From NCBI RefSeq assembly GCF_009741275.1, contig NZ_WOWS01000002.1:372001-436000 (forward strand): a stretch of 64,000 nt of DNA, read 5' to 3'. This document shows, piece by piece, positions 1-8,896 of the stretch (position 1 is its first letter; every line of letters begins with the position of its first letter). Made by a program: the position numbers and the translations under genes. The notes beneath the pieces were generated by a model, which was not told the DNA's origin, ran no database searches, and saw nothing but the letters and a program-made list of their open reading frames with translations. The stretch comes from Winogradskyella endarachnes. Lineage in GTDB: Bacteria > Bacteroidota > Bacteroidia > Flavobacteriales > Flavobacteriaceae.

Positions 1-25
1 CGTTTGTATATTAAAATGGTATAGC

Positions 26-1039
26 ATGAAAAACTACACGTGGTTAATTTTTAGTGTATTTATTTTAAACTCAGGTGTGCTATTTGCTCAGCCAGATTCT
101 TTGTTTTTTAAAAAGAAAGAAGTTAAAGAAAATAAAGATGTTCAATTAGGATGGCGAACAAAAAAAGAAATTGGTTTAAATTTTAACCAGGTGTCTTTTA
201 CCAATTGGAATTCTGGAGGAACAAATTCTATTTCTGGTATTATTACAGGTAAGGCTGAAGCAAAATATAAACAAGAAAAATGGTATTGGAATTCTAATTT
301 TAATGTTCGTTACGGTTTAAATAAGCAAGACAATCAAAACATTAGAAAAACGGACGATGTTATTGAAGTAATATCAAATGTAGGTTTAGAAAAAGACCCA
401 AAAAGCAATTGGTTTTATTCGGCAAAATTTAGTTTCAATACCCAACTAGCAAATGGATTTAATTATCCAGATAGAGATGAACCTATATCAAGATTTTTAG
501 CTCCTGGCTACATGTTTTTTGGGTTAGGTATGGAATATGGCAGATTTATTGAACGCTTATCTTTCTATGCGTCTCCATTTACATTAAAAACCACCTTTGT
601 TTTAGATGAAGATTTGGCAAATAAAGGGTCGTTTGGTGTAGATCCAGCAATCTATGATTTAGATGGTAATATACTTAGAGAAGGTAAAAAAGTAAAACAA
701 GAATTAGGCATTTTATTAACTAACCAATACGAGCAAGAAGTTTTAGAAAATATAAAATTAAACAGTCTTTTAAGATTGTATACAGATTATATAAATAGCT
801 TTGGTAATATAGATTTAGAGTGGGAAGTTAATATGGATATGAAAGTGAATAAGTACGTAAAAGCAACGCTTGGCTCGCATTTACGCTACGATAATGATAT
901 TAAAGTTGAGGTAGAAACTAATGAAACCACCAATGAAGAAGTTGTGGTGGTGGGTCCAAAATTACAATGGAAACAAATTTTAGGTGTTGGTGTGGTAGTA
1001 GATTTAGATAATTTTATTAAGCCTTCTGCAAAACCTTAA
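26..1039 (+). CDS. DUF3078 family outer-membrane protein
   Basis: A 337-residue protein with a clear N-terminal signal peptide (hydrophobic core ending near LFAQ, residue ~22). The mature part is rich in alternating aromatic and polar strands with motifs such as FNQVSFTNWNSGG, the usual opening of the DUF3078 family of Bacteroidota, which is predicted to form an outer-membrane beta-barrel. Function is not known for the family. The ATG at 26 gives the signal peptide, so the start is well placed. The gene is convergent with the ABC ATPase gene; their stop codons overlap by four bases. No partner gene lies downstream on the same strand. Confidence 0.85.
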   Translation: MKNYTWLIFSVFILNSGVLFAQPDSLFFKKKEVKENKDVQLGWRTKKEIGLNFNQVSFTNWNSGGTNSISGIITGKAEAKYKQEKWYWNSNFNVRYGLNKQDNQNIRKTDDVIEVISNVGLEKDPKSNWFYSAKFSFNTQLANGFNYPDRDEPISRFLAPGYMFFGLGMEYGRFIERLSFYASPFTLKTTFVLDEDLANKGSFGVDPAIYDLDGNILREGKKVKQELGILLTNQYEQEVLENIKLNSLLRLYTDYINSFGNIDLEWEVNMDMKVNKYVKATLGSHLRYDNDIKVEVETNETTNEEVVVVGPKLQWKQILGVGVVVDLDNFIKPSAKP

Positions 1040-1704
1040 GATGTAATTAAACAGCCTTCACTTAAGTACTTGTAATCTTCAAGTTCTGTAAGTTTTTCAA
1101 TTTTTTTAGTCGTTCCATTTTTTAGCAGGTAAATATCATCCGAAGACTCGATGATATGCTCATACATGTGATCAGAAATAATAATAGCCTTTTGTTTTTT
1201 CTCGATATCAATGATTTCTTTTACAACTTCAATATGTAAAGGAGATAGGTGAGAAAACGGTTCGTCTAAAAAAACAATATCACTTTTTGCCTTTAGAGTA
1301 ATGTAGGTTTCAAGAATTCGTCGTTCACCACCAGATAGTGCTTTAATTTTAGAATTTTTATAGATTGAGAAGTTATTGAAATTTTCAATAAAATTATTCC
1401 AGCTTAATTTGTAGAGTTTAAAGATGAAAGACAATTTCATACCATTCGGAATAAAATTATATTGAGGTAGATACTTAGCCGAACCAGTTAAATACAGTGG
1501 TTTTAAAAGCGGTTTATTATTTAATCTTACCAGTTTGAATTTTGGTTTTAAGTACCCAAATGCAATGTTCATTAAACTACTTTTTCCGCAACCATTTCTA
1601 CCCAAAATGCTTGTAACTTTACCTGTTTCAGCTTTTAGGTAAATGCCATTTAGAACACGCTTGTTTTTAAAGTATAGTTCTACATTATCTAGTTCAAATA
1701 TCAT
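1036..1704 (-). CDS. Small ABC transporter ATP-binding protein
   Basis: 222-residue ABC ATPase. Visible motifs: Walker A GRNGCGKS (residues ~35-42), signature LSGGE (~123-127), Walker B IVFLDE (~143-148) and the switch histidine in SDHMYEH (~179). There is no membrane domain in the polypeptide and no ordinary permease beside it. The only neighbour on the same strand is the 95-residue membrane protein gene 36 bases upstream, which probably forms a transcription unit with it. Substrate cannot be told from the sequence. Known family: such ATPases power export or lipid/peptide transport; that this pair forms one transporter is inference. Confidence 0.85.
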   Translation of the reverse strand: MIFELDNVELYFKNKRVLNGIYLKAETGKVTSILGRNGCGKSSLMNIAFGYLKPKFKLVRLNNKPLLKPLYLTGSAKYLPQYNFIPNGMKLSFIFKLYKLSWNNFIENFNNFSIYKNSKIKALSGGERRILETYITLKAKSDIVFLDEPFSHLSPLHIEVVKEIIDIEKKQKAIIISDHMYEHIIESSDDIYLLKNGTTKKIEKLTELEDYKYLSEGCLITS

Positions 1705-1740
1705 TTGTATTTATGTGCTATATGCATTAGGTTTATGTTA

Positions 1741-2028
1741 TTAGGTGAATTCACTAAATAAGGTTAAAAAAATAACCGTTAAAAAACAATCTACAATAAA
1801 TACAACAGAAAATAGCTTAAAGGTAGAAATACCCAAATTCTGGTAAAAAGTTAGTTTACGTTTATTGTTTGTTTCGTTCATGTAATACCATGCAAAAACC
1901 GTAAGAAATAGTTTGGTGACTATTGCAGGTATTAAATGCGTGCTAAAAAATGCACATATCGTGGTTGCAATAAAAGACCAAACTACAAACGGTTTGTAAA
2001 ATGAAAGTATAGCTAGAAAACGATTCAT
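1741..2028 (-). CDS. Small hydrophobic membrane protein, unknown function
   Basis: 95 residues, mostly hydrophobic. Three stretches are long enough to span a membrane (roughly residues 10-35, 35-50 and 68-92), with a charged loop containing NETNNKRKL near residue 55. No family is recognised. The gene lies 36 bases upstream of the ABC ATPase gene in the same orientation, so it may be the membrane partner of that ATPase. It is divergent from prfA. ATG start at 2028. Confidence 0.6.
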   Translation of the reverse strand: MNRFLAILSFYKPFVVWSFIATTICAFFSTHLIPAIVTKLFLTVFAWYYMNETNNKRKLTFYQNLGISTFKLFSVVFIVDCFLTVIFLTLFSEFT

Positions 2029-2119
2029 AATAAGTATTTAACGTGAACTATATGTGATTTATTTTTATAATGTTTAAAAATGTCCTTTAATTCCAAGCGA
2101 GAGAATCCATAAAAAAACG

Positions 2120-2127
2120 TATTTTTG
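2120..2127 (+). promoter_or_regulatory. Bacteroidota -7 element upstream of prfA
   Basis: TATTTTTG matches the Bacteroidota sigma-A -7 consensus TAnnTTTG and ends 21 bases before the prfA ATG. I found no TTG -33 element at the usual distance, so the promoter call rests on one box only. Confidence 0.45.
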
Positions 2128-2148
2128 AAATCCAATTTTTGAAGAGAG

Positions 2149-3225
2149 ATGTTAGAGAAATTACAAATTATAAAACAACGTTTTGATGAGGTGAATGACC
2201 TTATTATTCAACCAGATATTATATCTGATCAGCAACGTTATACCAAGCTGATGAAAGAATATAAGGACCTCAAATTAATTGTAGATAAAGGCGAAATTTA
2301 TAAAGAAGCAACTGATAACGTTACAGAAGCTGAAGAGATTATTGCAGATGGTTCTGATGCCGAAATGGTAGATATGGCTAAAATGCAATTAGAAGAAGCA
2401 AAAGAAACGATTGAGAAGCTTGAAGAAGAAATTCGTTTTATGCTAATTCCTAAAGATCCAGATGATGCTAAAAATGTCGTTGTAGAGGTACGTGCAGGTA
2501 CAGGTGGTGACGAAGCTAGTATCTTTGCTGGTGATTTATACAGAATGTACTCTAAGTACTGCAGCGATAAAGGTTGGAGAGTAGATGTGGTAAGTCAGAG
2601 TGATGGAACATCTGGAGGATTTAAAGAAATAATTTTTGAAGTTTCTGGTGAAGATGTGTACGGAACTTTAAAGTTTGAAGCAGGTGTTCACCGAGTACAA
2701 CGCGTACCACAAACAGAAACACAAGGACGTGTACATACCAGTGCAGCAACGGTAATGGTGTTACCAGAGGCAGAAGAGTTTGATTACGAATTAGACATGA
2801 CAGAGGTGCGTATTGAACGAACAACTTCAACAGGTCCTGGAGGTCAGTCTGTAAACACAACCTATTCAGCCATTAAGTTGCATCACGAGCCAACCGGAAT
2901 GATTGTAAGTTGCCAAGATCAAAAATCGTCTCATAAAAACTTAGAAAAAGCACTTAAGGTTTTACGTTCGCGTTTATACGATTTAGAATTAGCAAAGCAA
3001 CAAGCTGCAGATGCAGAAAAACGTAAAAGTATGGTAAGTTCTGGTGATAGATCAGCTAAAATTAGAACGTATAACTATCCTCAAGGACGTGTAACCGATC
3101 ATAGAATTGGTTTAACATTATATGATTTATCTAATATCATTAATGGTGATATTCAAAAAATAATAGACGAATTAATGTTAGCGGAAAACACAGAGTTGTT
3201 AAAGGCTAATGATGATTTAATTTAA
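2149..3225 (+). CDS. prfA: Peptide chain release factor 1
   Basis: 358 residues, full family length. RF1 recognises UAA and UAG in the ribosomal A site and triggers hydrolysis of peptidyl-tRNA. The catalytic GGQ is at residues 231-233 within GPGGQSVN, and the family block RVHTSAATV precedes it. N-terminal residues ~1-110 form the charged helical domain. Start: ATG at 2149, 21 bases after a -7 element. A strong intrinsic terminator begins five bases after the stop, so prfA appears monocistronic. Nothing unusual was seen. Confidence 0.97.
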   Translation: MLEKLQIIKQRFDEVNDLIIQPDIISDQQRYTKLMKEYKDLKLIVDKGEIYKEATDNVTEAEEIIADGSDAEMVDMAKMQLEEAKETIEKLEEEIRFMLIPKDPDDAKNVVVEVRAGTGGDEASIFAGDLYRMYSKYCSDKGWRVDVVSQSDGTSGGFKEIIFEVSGEDVYGTLKFEAGVHRVQRVPQTETQGRVHTSAATVMVLPEAEEFDYELDMTEVRIERTTSTGPGGQSVNTTYSAIKLHHEPTGMIVSCQDQKSSHKNLEKALKVLRSRLYDLELAKQQAADAEKRKSMVSSGDRSAKIRTYNYPQGRVTDHRIGLTLYDLSNIINGDIQKIIDELMLAENTELLKANDDLI

Positions 3226-3229
3226 ATTG

Positions 3230-3254
3230 AAGCCTCTTCTTAGAGGCTTTTTTT
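3230..3254 (+). terminator. Intrinsic terminator of prfA
   Basis: An 8-bp perfect stem AAGCCTCT/AGAGGCTT with a 4-base loop is followed by a run of T. It starts just after the prfA stop. It overlaps the region where an alternative TTG start for pyrF (3227) would lie, which argues against that start. Confidence 0.85.
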
Positions 3255-3259
3255 ATAGT

Positions 3260-4078
3260 ATGACAACAACCCAACTAATTACTCAAATCAAAAAAAAGAA
3301 ATCTTTCCTATGCATAGGTTTAGATGTTGATTTAAATAAAATTCCAAAACATTTACTAAAAGAAGAAGATCCAATTTTTGCTTTTAATAAAGCGATTATA
3401 GATGCAACACATCATCTTTGTGTGGCTTATAAACCAAATACAGCATTCTATGAAGCTTATGGAATTAAAGGATGGCAATCCTTAGAAAAAACAATTAATT
3501 ATCTCAATGAAAATCATCAAGATATCTACACTATTGCAGATGCTAAACGCGGCGATATTGGCAATACAAGTACCATGTATGCTAAAGCGTTTTTTGAAGA
3601 TTTAGGTTTTGATAGTGTTACAATTGCACCATATATGGGAAAAGATTCGGTAGAACCGTTTTTGGCATTTAAAGATAAACACACTATTCTTTTAGCTTTA
3701 ACATCTAATCAAGGTGCTTTTGATTTTCAGACCAAAATGGTAGATGGTGTGGAATTGTATAAGCAGGTTTTAGAAACGTCTAAATCTTGGGAAAACTCTG
3801 AAAATTTAATGTACGTTGTTGGAGCAACAAAAGCTGAATTTTTAGGAGATATCAGAAAAATTATACCAGATAGCTTTTTGTTAGTTCCTGGTGTTGGTGC
3901 ACAAGGTGGAAACCTTCAAGACGTGTGTAAATATGGAATGAATACTAATGTTGGTTTGCTAATTAATTCTTCAAGAGGGATTATTTACGCTTCAAATGAC
4001 GAGGATTTTGCAGAAGCAGCAGCAAAAAAAGCAGAAGAGTTACAGCTGCAAATGGCGGTAGAATTAGGTCGTAATTAA
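3260..4078 (+). CDS. pyrF: Orotidine 5'-phosphate decarboxylase
   Basis: 272 residues from the ATG at 3260. Converts OMP to UMP, the last step of de novo UMP synthesis, in the cytosol. The active-site block [10 protein letters not shown] is at residues ~94-103, including the Asp-Lys-Asp catalytic set, and IGLDVD near the N-terminus binds the nucleotide. Length fits the longer PyrF subgroup rather than the ~235-residue E. coli type. An in-frame TTG at 3227 would add 11 residues but lies in the prfA terminator, so it is rejected. No other pyrimidine gene is near. Confidence 0.96.
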   Translation: MTTTQLITQIKKKKSFLCIGLDVDLNKIPKHLLKEEDPIFAFNKAIIDATHHLCVAYKPNTAFYEAYGIKGWQSLEKTINYLNENHQDIYTIADAKRGDIGNTSTMYAKAFFEDLGFDSVTIAPYMGKDSVEPFLAFKDKHTILLALTSNQGAFDFQTKMVDGVELYKQVLETSKSWENSENLMYVVGATKAEFLGDIRKIIPDSFLLVPGVGAQGGNLQDVCKYGMNTNVGLLINSSRGIIYASNDEDFAEAAAKKAEELQLQMAVELGRN

Positions 4079-4141
4079 AAAGTGAAATACGTTGGTTGTC
4101 TCTGTTTGGTAAATTTTAGGAGTGTTTTTTAGATTTATTTT

Positions 4142-4918
4142 ATGAAAATCATAGATCAACTCAATAGGGAAATTAAACTCAACAAAACACCAAGACGAAT
4201 TATTTCGTTAGTACCATCTCAAACCGAATTACTTGTAGATTTAGGTTTAGAAACTTCAATTGTTGGCGTAACTAAATTCTGTGTTCACCCAACGCATCTA
4301 AGAATTTCTAAAGCTGTTGTAGGTGGCACAAAACAAATAAATTTTGAAAAAATAAAAGCTCTTAAGCCAGATCTGATTTTGTGTAATAAAGAAGAAAACA
4401 CAAAAGAAATTATTGCTGACCTAGAAGTTGTTGCTCCTATTCATATAAGTGATATTAATAATTTGGAAGACTGTTTTCAATTAATTAAAATGTATGGTGA
4501 GCTCTTTAAAGTTGAAGCTAAAGCCATAGATTTAATTTCAAGTATTGAAATAGAACGAGATGTTTTTCAACGTCATAATAACAGAACTGAAAAATTAAAA
4601 GTCGCTTATTTTATTTGGAAGAAACCTTGGATGGTGGCGGCTTCAAATACCTTTATAAACGTAATGCTTAACGAAGCTGGCTTTACAAATGCTTTTGAAA
4701 ATGAAACCCGTTATCCTGAAATAGAATTAAATAATTCAAACTTGGCCAAAGCTGATATTGTATTTTTATCGAGTGAACCTTTCCCATTTAAGCAAGAGCA
4801 TGTGGTAGAGGTACAGCGTCAATTTCCTGGTAAGACTGTGAAAATTGTGGATGGCGAACTATTTTCTTGGTATGGAAGCCGTTTATTAAATGCTTATGTC
4901 TACTTCAGAAAACTTTAA
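4142..4918 (+). CDS. BtuF/FepB-like helical-backbone metal receptor, apparently cytoplasmic
   Basis: 258 residues resembling periplasmic cobalamin/iron-siderophore binding proteins (TroA-like superfamily): RIISLVPSQTELLVDLGL near the N-terminus, VVGGTKQINFEKIKALKPDLIL in the first lobe, a long linker helix and a second lobe. Unlike transport-linked members it has no signal peptide or lipobox; the protein starts directly with MKIIDQLNREIKL, and no extension in frame supplies one. No ABC permease or ATPase for such a substrate is nearby. Family membership is fairly secure; the ligand and a transport role are not. Confidence 0.75.
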   Translation: MKIIDQLNREIKLNKTPRRIISLVPSQTELLVDLGLETSIVGVTKFCVHPTHLRISKAVVGGTKQINFEKIKALKPDLILCNKEENTKEIIADLEVVAPIHISDINNLEDCFQLIKMYGELFKVEAKAIDLISSIEIERDVFQRHNNRTEKLKVAYFIWKKPWMVAASNTFINVMLNEAGFTNAFENETRYPEIELNNSNLAKADIVFLSSEPFPFKQEHVVEVQRQFPGKTVKIVDGELFSWYGSRLLNAYVYFRKL

Positions 4919-4932
4919 ATTAGGTATAAGAA

Positions 4933-4963
4933 AAAGTCGATACCTCACTAATACCGACTTTAA
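4933..4963. terminator. Possible terminator hairpin after the BtuF-like gene
   Basis: AAAGTCG (4933-4939) pairs with CGACTTT (4955-4961). The stem is short with a 15-base loop and little T tract, so this is a weak call. Confidence 0.35.
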
Positions 4964-5145
4964 ACTAACTATAATAATCTTAACTTCTAATTAAAGATTA
5001 ATTACTAACTCAATCTTTTGCAATGCAAAGGTCATTATATTCTATGAGTTGTATGTTAACCAAACATTAGGAGATGATTAAAATATTGTATTATATCAAT
5101 CCTTGATGCATAGAGGTAAATATTTATACATCAAGGAATTATTCT

Positions 5146-5853
5146 TTAATCTTGTAATGCAAATACTTTCTTTAGTAAATCTGTACTTCTAGAAGAAACA
5201 GAAGTTCTAATTTCTTTTTCTTCTACAGCAATCATAGTGTAAACACCTTTTAAAGCTTCTGTAGTAACGTAATCTGTTAAATCAGGATTTACGTTGTTTG
5301 TAAGTGGAATGTTGTTGTATTTTGTAATTAGGTTTGTCCAAATTTGGTCAGCACCAACTTTACTAAAAGAATCTTCAATAACAGGTTTAAATTTGTTGTA
5401 AAGGTCTGTTTCTGTTTTTGTAGTTAAATAAGATGTTGCTGCATTATCTTCACCTAATAAAATGTTTTTAGCATCATCGAAGGTGATTTCGCTAACAGCA
5501 TTTACAAAAATAGGTGTAGCTTCTTTTACAGCGTCTTCAGCTGCCCTATTTAAAACTTTTAAACCTTCGTCAGCTAAACTGCTTAAACCAATTTTACGTA
5601 AAGCATCATCGACTTTTTGTAATTCTGCTGGTAAAGCTATTTTAACTAATTCGTTTTTAAAAAAGCCGTCTGTAGCTGTAAGTTTAGTTACTTGTTTGTC
5701 AATACCAAGATCTAAGGCTTGTCTTAATCCAGAAGCGATATCTGTATTGCTAAGTACGCTACTAGAATTTGGTATTTGGTTCACTACTTCTTGTAATTCG
5801 TCACAAGAGGTTAAAAGAGTTAAGCATAGAAATGCGGCAATTATATGTTTCAT
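5146..5853 (-). CDS. DUF4197 family lipoprotein
   Basis: 235 residues. The N-terminus is a lipoprotein signal (LCLTLLTSCDE; Cys ~17), so it should be anchored in an envelope membrane. The rest is helical, with DIASGLRQALDLGIDKQV near residue 40 and a C-terminal segment ending near DLLKKVFALQD, the layout of DUF4197. Biochemical function is unknown. ATG start at 5853. A 9-bp stem (5100-5108 with 5129-5137, 20-base loop) lies past the stop but lacks a T run. Monocistronic by position. Confidence 0.85.
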   Translation of the reverse strand: MKHIIAAFLCLTLLTSCDELQEVVNQIPNSSSVLSNTDIASGLRQALDLGIDKQVTKLTATDGFFKNELVKIALPAELQKVDDALRKIGLSSLADEGLKVLNRAAEDAVKEATPIFVNAVSEITFDDAKNILLGEDNAATSYLTTKTETDLYNKFKPVIEDSFSKVGADQIWTNLITKYNNIPLTNNVNPDLTDYVTTEALKGVYTMIAVEEKEIRTSVSSRSTDLLKKVFALQD

Positions 5854-6014
5854 AATTTATAATTTTTCCACAAATATATAATAAAACACTAGCCTTATTG
5901 ATATTATTATCAGCCAAATAAATGTTAATAGTTCTTTTGTGAAAAGGAAATTTAATTTACAAATTATTACTTTAGCATCATATTTGATTATAGTTAATAA
6001 AATTATCATTATCA

Positions 6015-7145
6015 ATGGGGTTATTTAAGCGTAGATTACTTTGTTTGTTGTTATTATTTGTAAGTGTTGGTGTGGTAGCTCAAAACCGAATAAAGGTTTC
6101 AGAGTTTCTTCAGGAGTCTAAAATTGCATCAACAAGTAATAATAAACTTTATTTTGTAGACTTTTGGGCTACCTGGTGTGGGCCATGTATTACAGCTAAG
6201 GAGCATTTAGGTGTTTTGCAAAAACAATTTCAAGAGGATTTATACATTGTTTCTCTTACTTCAGAGAATCCATTAACTGTAGAACGATTTTTACAAAAGA
6301 AGCCTACAGATTTAGCAATTGCCATAGATTATAATAAAGAAACCTTTAAAGATTACAACGTTGCTGTATTGCCAGATGGTGTACTTTTTAATAGCCAAGG
6401 AATAGTGCTTTGGAGAGGAGGTGCACCTGATTTAAAAAAAGAGATTGTAGCTAAATATTTGAGGCAAAATTCCTCAAAATCGTCTCTAGATGATATTTTT
6501 AATATACAATCTATTCAAGAAGATATTGTTGTAGATTATTCACCAAAAGAAAATCTAGAAATAAAGGCTTTAAATGACAAGGCTGAAGAATTGCAAGTAG
6601 CTGATACCCAAAACTATTTAAAACTGTCAGGTTCACTTAGGCAAATTGTTGGTTATTTAGCTAAAATTTATAAAAATCAAATCGTTTTAGATGAATCATT
6701 AGATTCTAATTATGAAGTTTATTTTAAAAAGCCTTTAAATCAATCCGAAAATTTAGCTGTAAAGCTTATTACAGAAATGAATTTGGGCGTGGTTAGAAAA
6801 TATAATGAAGGTGAGGGTATTAGTTTTACTACAGATGCCTCTAAATTTTGGGATACAAAACAAATAGATTGGGGAATTAATAATGCTAAGTATTTAGTTG
6901 GTGATTCTCAAATTCAGGCAGATAATGTCTCTTTAAGAGATGTGGCGTATCAGTTAGCTTATGTTTTAGATATGCCGATTATTGTTCCAGAAGATAATGA
7001 AATTAGTTTGTCTTTACATGATTGGGATTTTCATTATAAATTTTTTCAGCTAATGCAGTCAGATTTAGAAGATAATTATGGAATAATAGCTGAGAAGAAA
7101 AAAGTATCTTATCCGGTTTATCATATAGAGAAAAAAGAGCCATAA
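6015..7145 (+). CDS. Thioredoxin-fold (TlpA-like) secreted protein with duplicated C-terminal domain
   Basis: 376 residues. A signal peptide (to ~VVAQ, residue 23) is followed by a thioredoxin-like domain to ~residue 150 with the redox motif WCGPC (Cys55, Cys58), so it acts outside the cytoplasm, probably on disulfides. Residues ~200-376 do not match a family I can name. They look like two related halves: SLRQIVGYLAKIYKNQIV and SLRDVAYQLAYVLDMPIIV each open a ~75-residue unit. ATG at 6015 gives the signal peptide. No operon partner; a strong terminator follows. Confidence 0.8.
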   Translation: MGLFKRRLLCLLLLFVSVGVVAQNRIKVSEFLQESKIASTSNNKLYFVDFWATWCGPCITAKEHLGVLQKQFQEDLYIVSLTSENPLTVERFLQKKPTDLAIAIDYNKETFKDYNVAVLPDGVLFNSQGIVLWRGGAPDLKKEIVAKYLRQNSSKSSLDDIFNIQSIQEDIVVDYSPKENLEIKALNDKAEELQVADTQNYLKLSGSLRQIVGYLAKIYKNQIVLDESLDSNYEVYFKKPLNQSENLAVKLITEMNLGVVRKYNEGEGISFTTDASKFWDTKQIDWGINNAKYLVGDSQIQADNVSLRDVAYQLAYVLDMPIIVPEDNEISLSLHDWDFHYKFFQLMQSDLEDNYGIIAEKKKVSYPVYHIEKKEP

Positions 7146-7216
7146 TATATTTAATGTATGTATGATTTAGTATTTAAATTAAAGTATTATTTCATTTAGT
7201 TTGTGTCTTAAAATAT

Positions 7217-7250
7217 AAAGAGAAGCCCTTTAACGAAAGGGCTTCTCTTT
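7217..7250 (+). terminator. Intrinsic terminator after the thioredoxin-fold gene
   Basis: Perfect 15-bp stem (7217-7231 with 7236-7250), AACG loop, flanked by A/T runs. It lies 71 bases past the stop codon. Confidence 0.8.
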
Positions 7251-7263
7251 GTTTTGTGTGTTT

Positions 7264-7298
7264 ATTACACTATAATGTGTTGAGAATTTAGTGTAATA
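7264..7298. repeat. Inverted repeat in the 7146-7513 intergenic gap
   Basis: ATTACACTA (7264-7272) and TAGTGTAAT (7290-7298) are perfect inverted copies separated by 17 bases, between the two terminators of convergent genes. The rest of the gap (7299-7455) holds no gene I can support. Confidence 0.4.
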
Positions 7299-7454
7299 TT
7301 TGGTTTGTTTTTTTTGCTGTTTAATTGAGCGGTTTAAATAATAATTAAGGGTGTGTTTTGCTAAATTTTATTTGGTAATTAAAGTTTAGGTTTTAGCTAA
7401 TCTATAATAATGGGTTAACTATTAAAAGATGCGTCTATTAGCTTAAATATAAAG

Positions 7455-7487
7455 TAATAAAAAAAGCTCCTTGTTAAAGGAGCTTTT
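7455..7487 (-). terminator. Intrinsic terminator of the OmpA-family gene
   Basis: Read on the minus strand: an 11-bp perfect stem (7462-7472 with 7477-7487), a 4-base loop, then a T run. It sits 27 bases past the stop codon. Confidence 0.85.
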
Positions 7488-7513
7488 ATAATTTTGAGAC
7501 TAACGTCTAAATC

Positions 7514-8614
7514 TTAGTTACTTAAAACTCTAAACTCAGTACGTCTGTTTCTTTGGTGTTGTGCTTCAGAACAATCAGAACCATTAGAGCATCTGTTTGT
7601 TAATCTAGTTTCACCATATCCTTTTGCAGATAATCTGCTTCTTGAGATTCCTTTAGATACTAAGTAGTTTACTACAGAGTTTGCTCTTTGTTGAGATAAA
7701 GACTGGTTAAAGTCATCGTTACCTCTAGAATCTGTATGTGACATAATTTCAATGCTAACGTTAGAGTCAGTTAAGATTGGTAATAAAGTGTCATCAATTG
7801 TCTTTTTAGAAGCAGGTGTTAATCTAGCACTGCCTAATTCGTAAAAAACTGGTAATACATTAGGATCTAATAACTCACAATCAACTTCTTCCCAAGTAGT
7901 AATACCACCTTTTTTATCTAATACAGTTCTAGTAACAGTTTGGTACTGTGCTGCAATTGTAGTTGTAGTTGTAGATGCTGGTGTATCAATAACTCTTCTT
8001 TTGATAGTTTTGTATTCTGCAGGAATTACAATCTCATCCATTCTAGCAGGAGTTTTAATAACACGTTTTTTGTAAGTTGTTGTAGATTCTGGTACAGGAA
8101 CAGCGGTAGTGCTTGCATCAGTAGTTAATGTTGTAAAACTTACATCTTTATTTTGTGCAGGATACTGTACATAACATGCAGCAACACAATCATCTTTGTT
8201 TACAGAAGGACAATCTTCTAATACTTTGTATTCCCATCCAGATGTTTGAGGGTATACTTCAAAAGTTCTAGAATCGTTACCAAAGCTAGCAGGTATCACT
8301 TTTAAATCTGTGCGGCTTTCTTGGTTTACGTAAGGTACTTCAATAGTTTCGTAAGTAGCTGGTACATAAACAAACTTTTTAGTTGCTTCCTTTACTAAAA
8401 CGCTTTCTTCAATAGTTTTGTAAGTTGCAGGTACTACTTGTAGAGTTGTGTAAGCAGGATACGTTTGTATTGTTTCTTCAACTTCTTTAAAAGAGTCTTT
8501 AGTAATACACTTTACGTAACATTTACCTGGTTCTGGGTTTGTTGGTAAACCCTGTGCTTGTGAAAATCCGATTCCGGCGATAAAGCAAACGAATAATAAT
8601 AGCTTTTGTTTCAT
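7514..8614 (-). CDS. OmpA-family outer-membrane protein with internal repeats
   Basis: 366 residues with a signal peptide ending ~GFSQAQG. The C-terminal ~110 residues are an OmpA peptidoglycan-binding domain (FYELGSARLTPASKKTI, then SHTDSRGNDDFNQSLSQQRA and GYGETR), which tethers the envelope to peptidoglycan. The middle (residues ~35-235) is a set of degenerate repeats built around PATYKTIEE, PATYETIEV, PAEYKTIKRR and AAQYQTVTRT, with four cysteines near residues 134-147. Such repeats are common in Flavobacteriaceae OmpA-like proteins; the role of the repeat part is unknown. ATG at 8614. Single gene with its own terminator. Confidence 0.9.
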   Translation of the reverse strand: MKQKLLLFVCFIAGIGFSQAQGLPTNPEPGKCYVKCITKDSFKEVEETIQTYPAYTTLQVVPATYKTIEESVLVKEATKKFVYVPATYETIEVPYVNQESRTDLKVIPASFGNDSRTFEVYPQTSGWEYKVLEDCPSVNKDDCVAACYVQYPAQNKDVSFTTLTTDASTTAVPVPESTTTYKKRVIKTPARMDEIVIPAEYKTIKRRVIDTPASTTTTTIAAQYQTVTRTVLDKKGGITTWEEVDCELLDPNVLPVFYELGSARLTPASKKTIDDTLLPILTDSNVSIEIMSHTDSRGNDDFNQSLSQQRANSVVNYLVSKGISRSRLSAKGYGETRLTNRCSNGSDCSEAQHQRNRRTEFRVLSN

Positions 8615-8896
8615 GAATAAAATAATTAAAATAGTTAATAGTTTACATTTTGTTTAACAAGTGAATTAACTCCCTTGCATTGTATTAGATACGAGAATCT
8701 AAAAAGGGTCACATTAACTTTAAGTTAGGTAGATGGTTAATAGTGAAATAAATTAAATTTTAATATAAAAAATAAGAATATTTAAAAATAGGTAGTAAAT
8801 ATATAAAAATTACTTAATTTTTTAACACAAAAATAAACAAAAATATAAATATTAATTTTTTGAAAATTAAACTAATTCAATTCAAATGAAGGTAGG

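Noticed and set aside
2621..2860. 79-residue minus-strand frame inside prfA
   Set aside because: Shadow frame of a highly conserved gene with no independent signals.
3227..3259. TTG start extending pyrF by 11 residues
   Set aside because: It falls in the prfA terminator hairpin, while the ATG at 3260 gives the normal protein start.
5100..5137. Terminator of the DUF4197 gene
   Set aside because: The 9-bp stem has a 20-base loop and no T run on the minus strand, so I mention it only as an inverted repeat.
7940..8128. Cysteine/serine-rich 62-residue frame on the plus strand
   Set aside because: It is antisense to the repeat region of the OmpA-family gene; its Cys content reflects Thr/Ala codons on the other strand.
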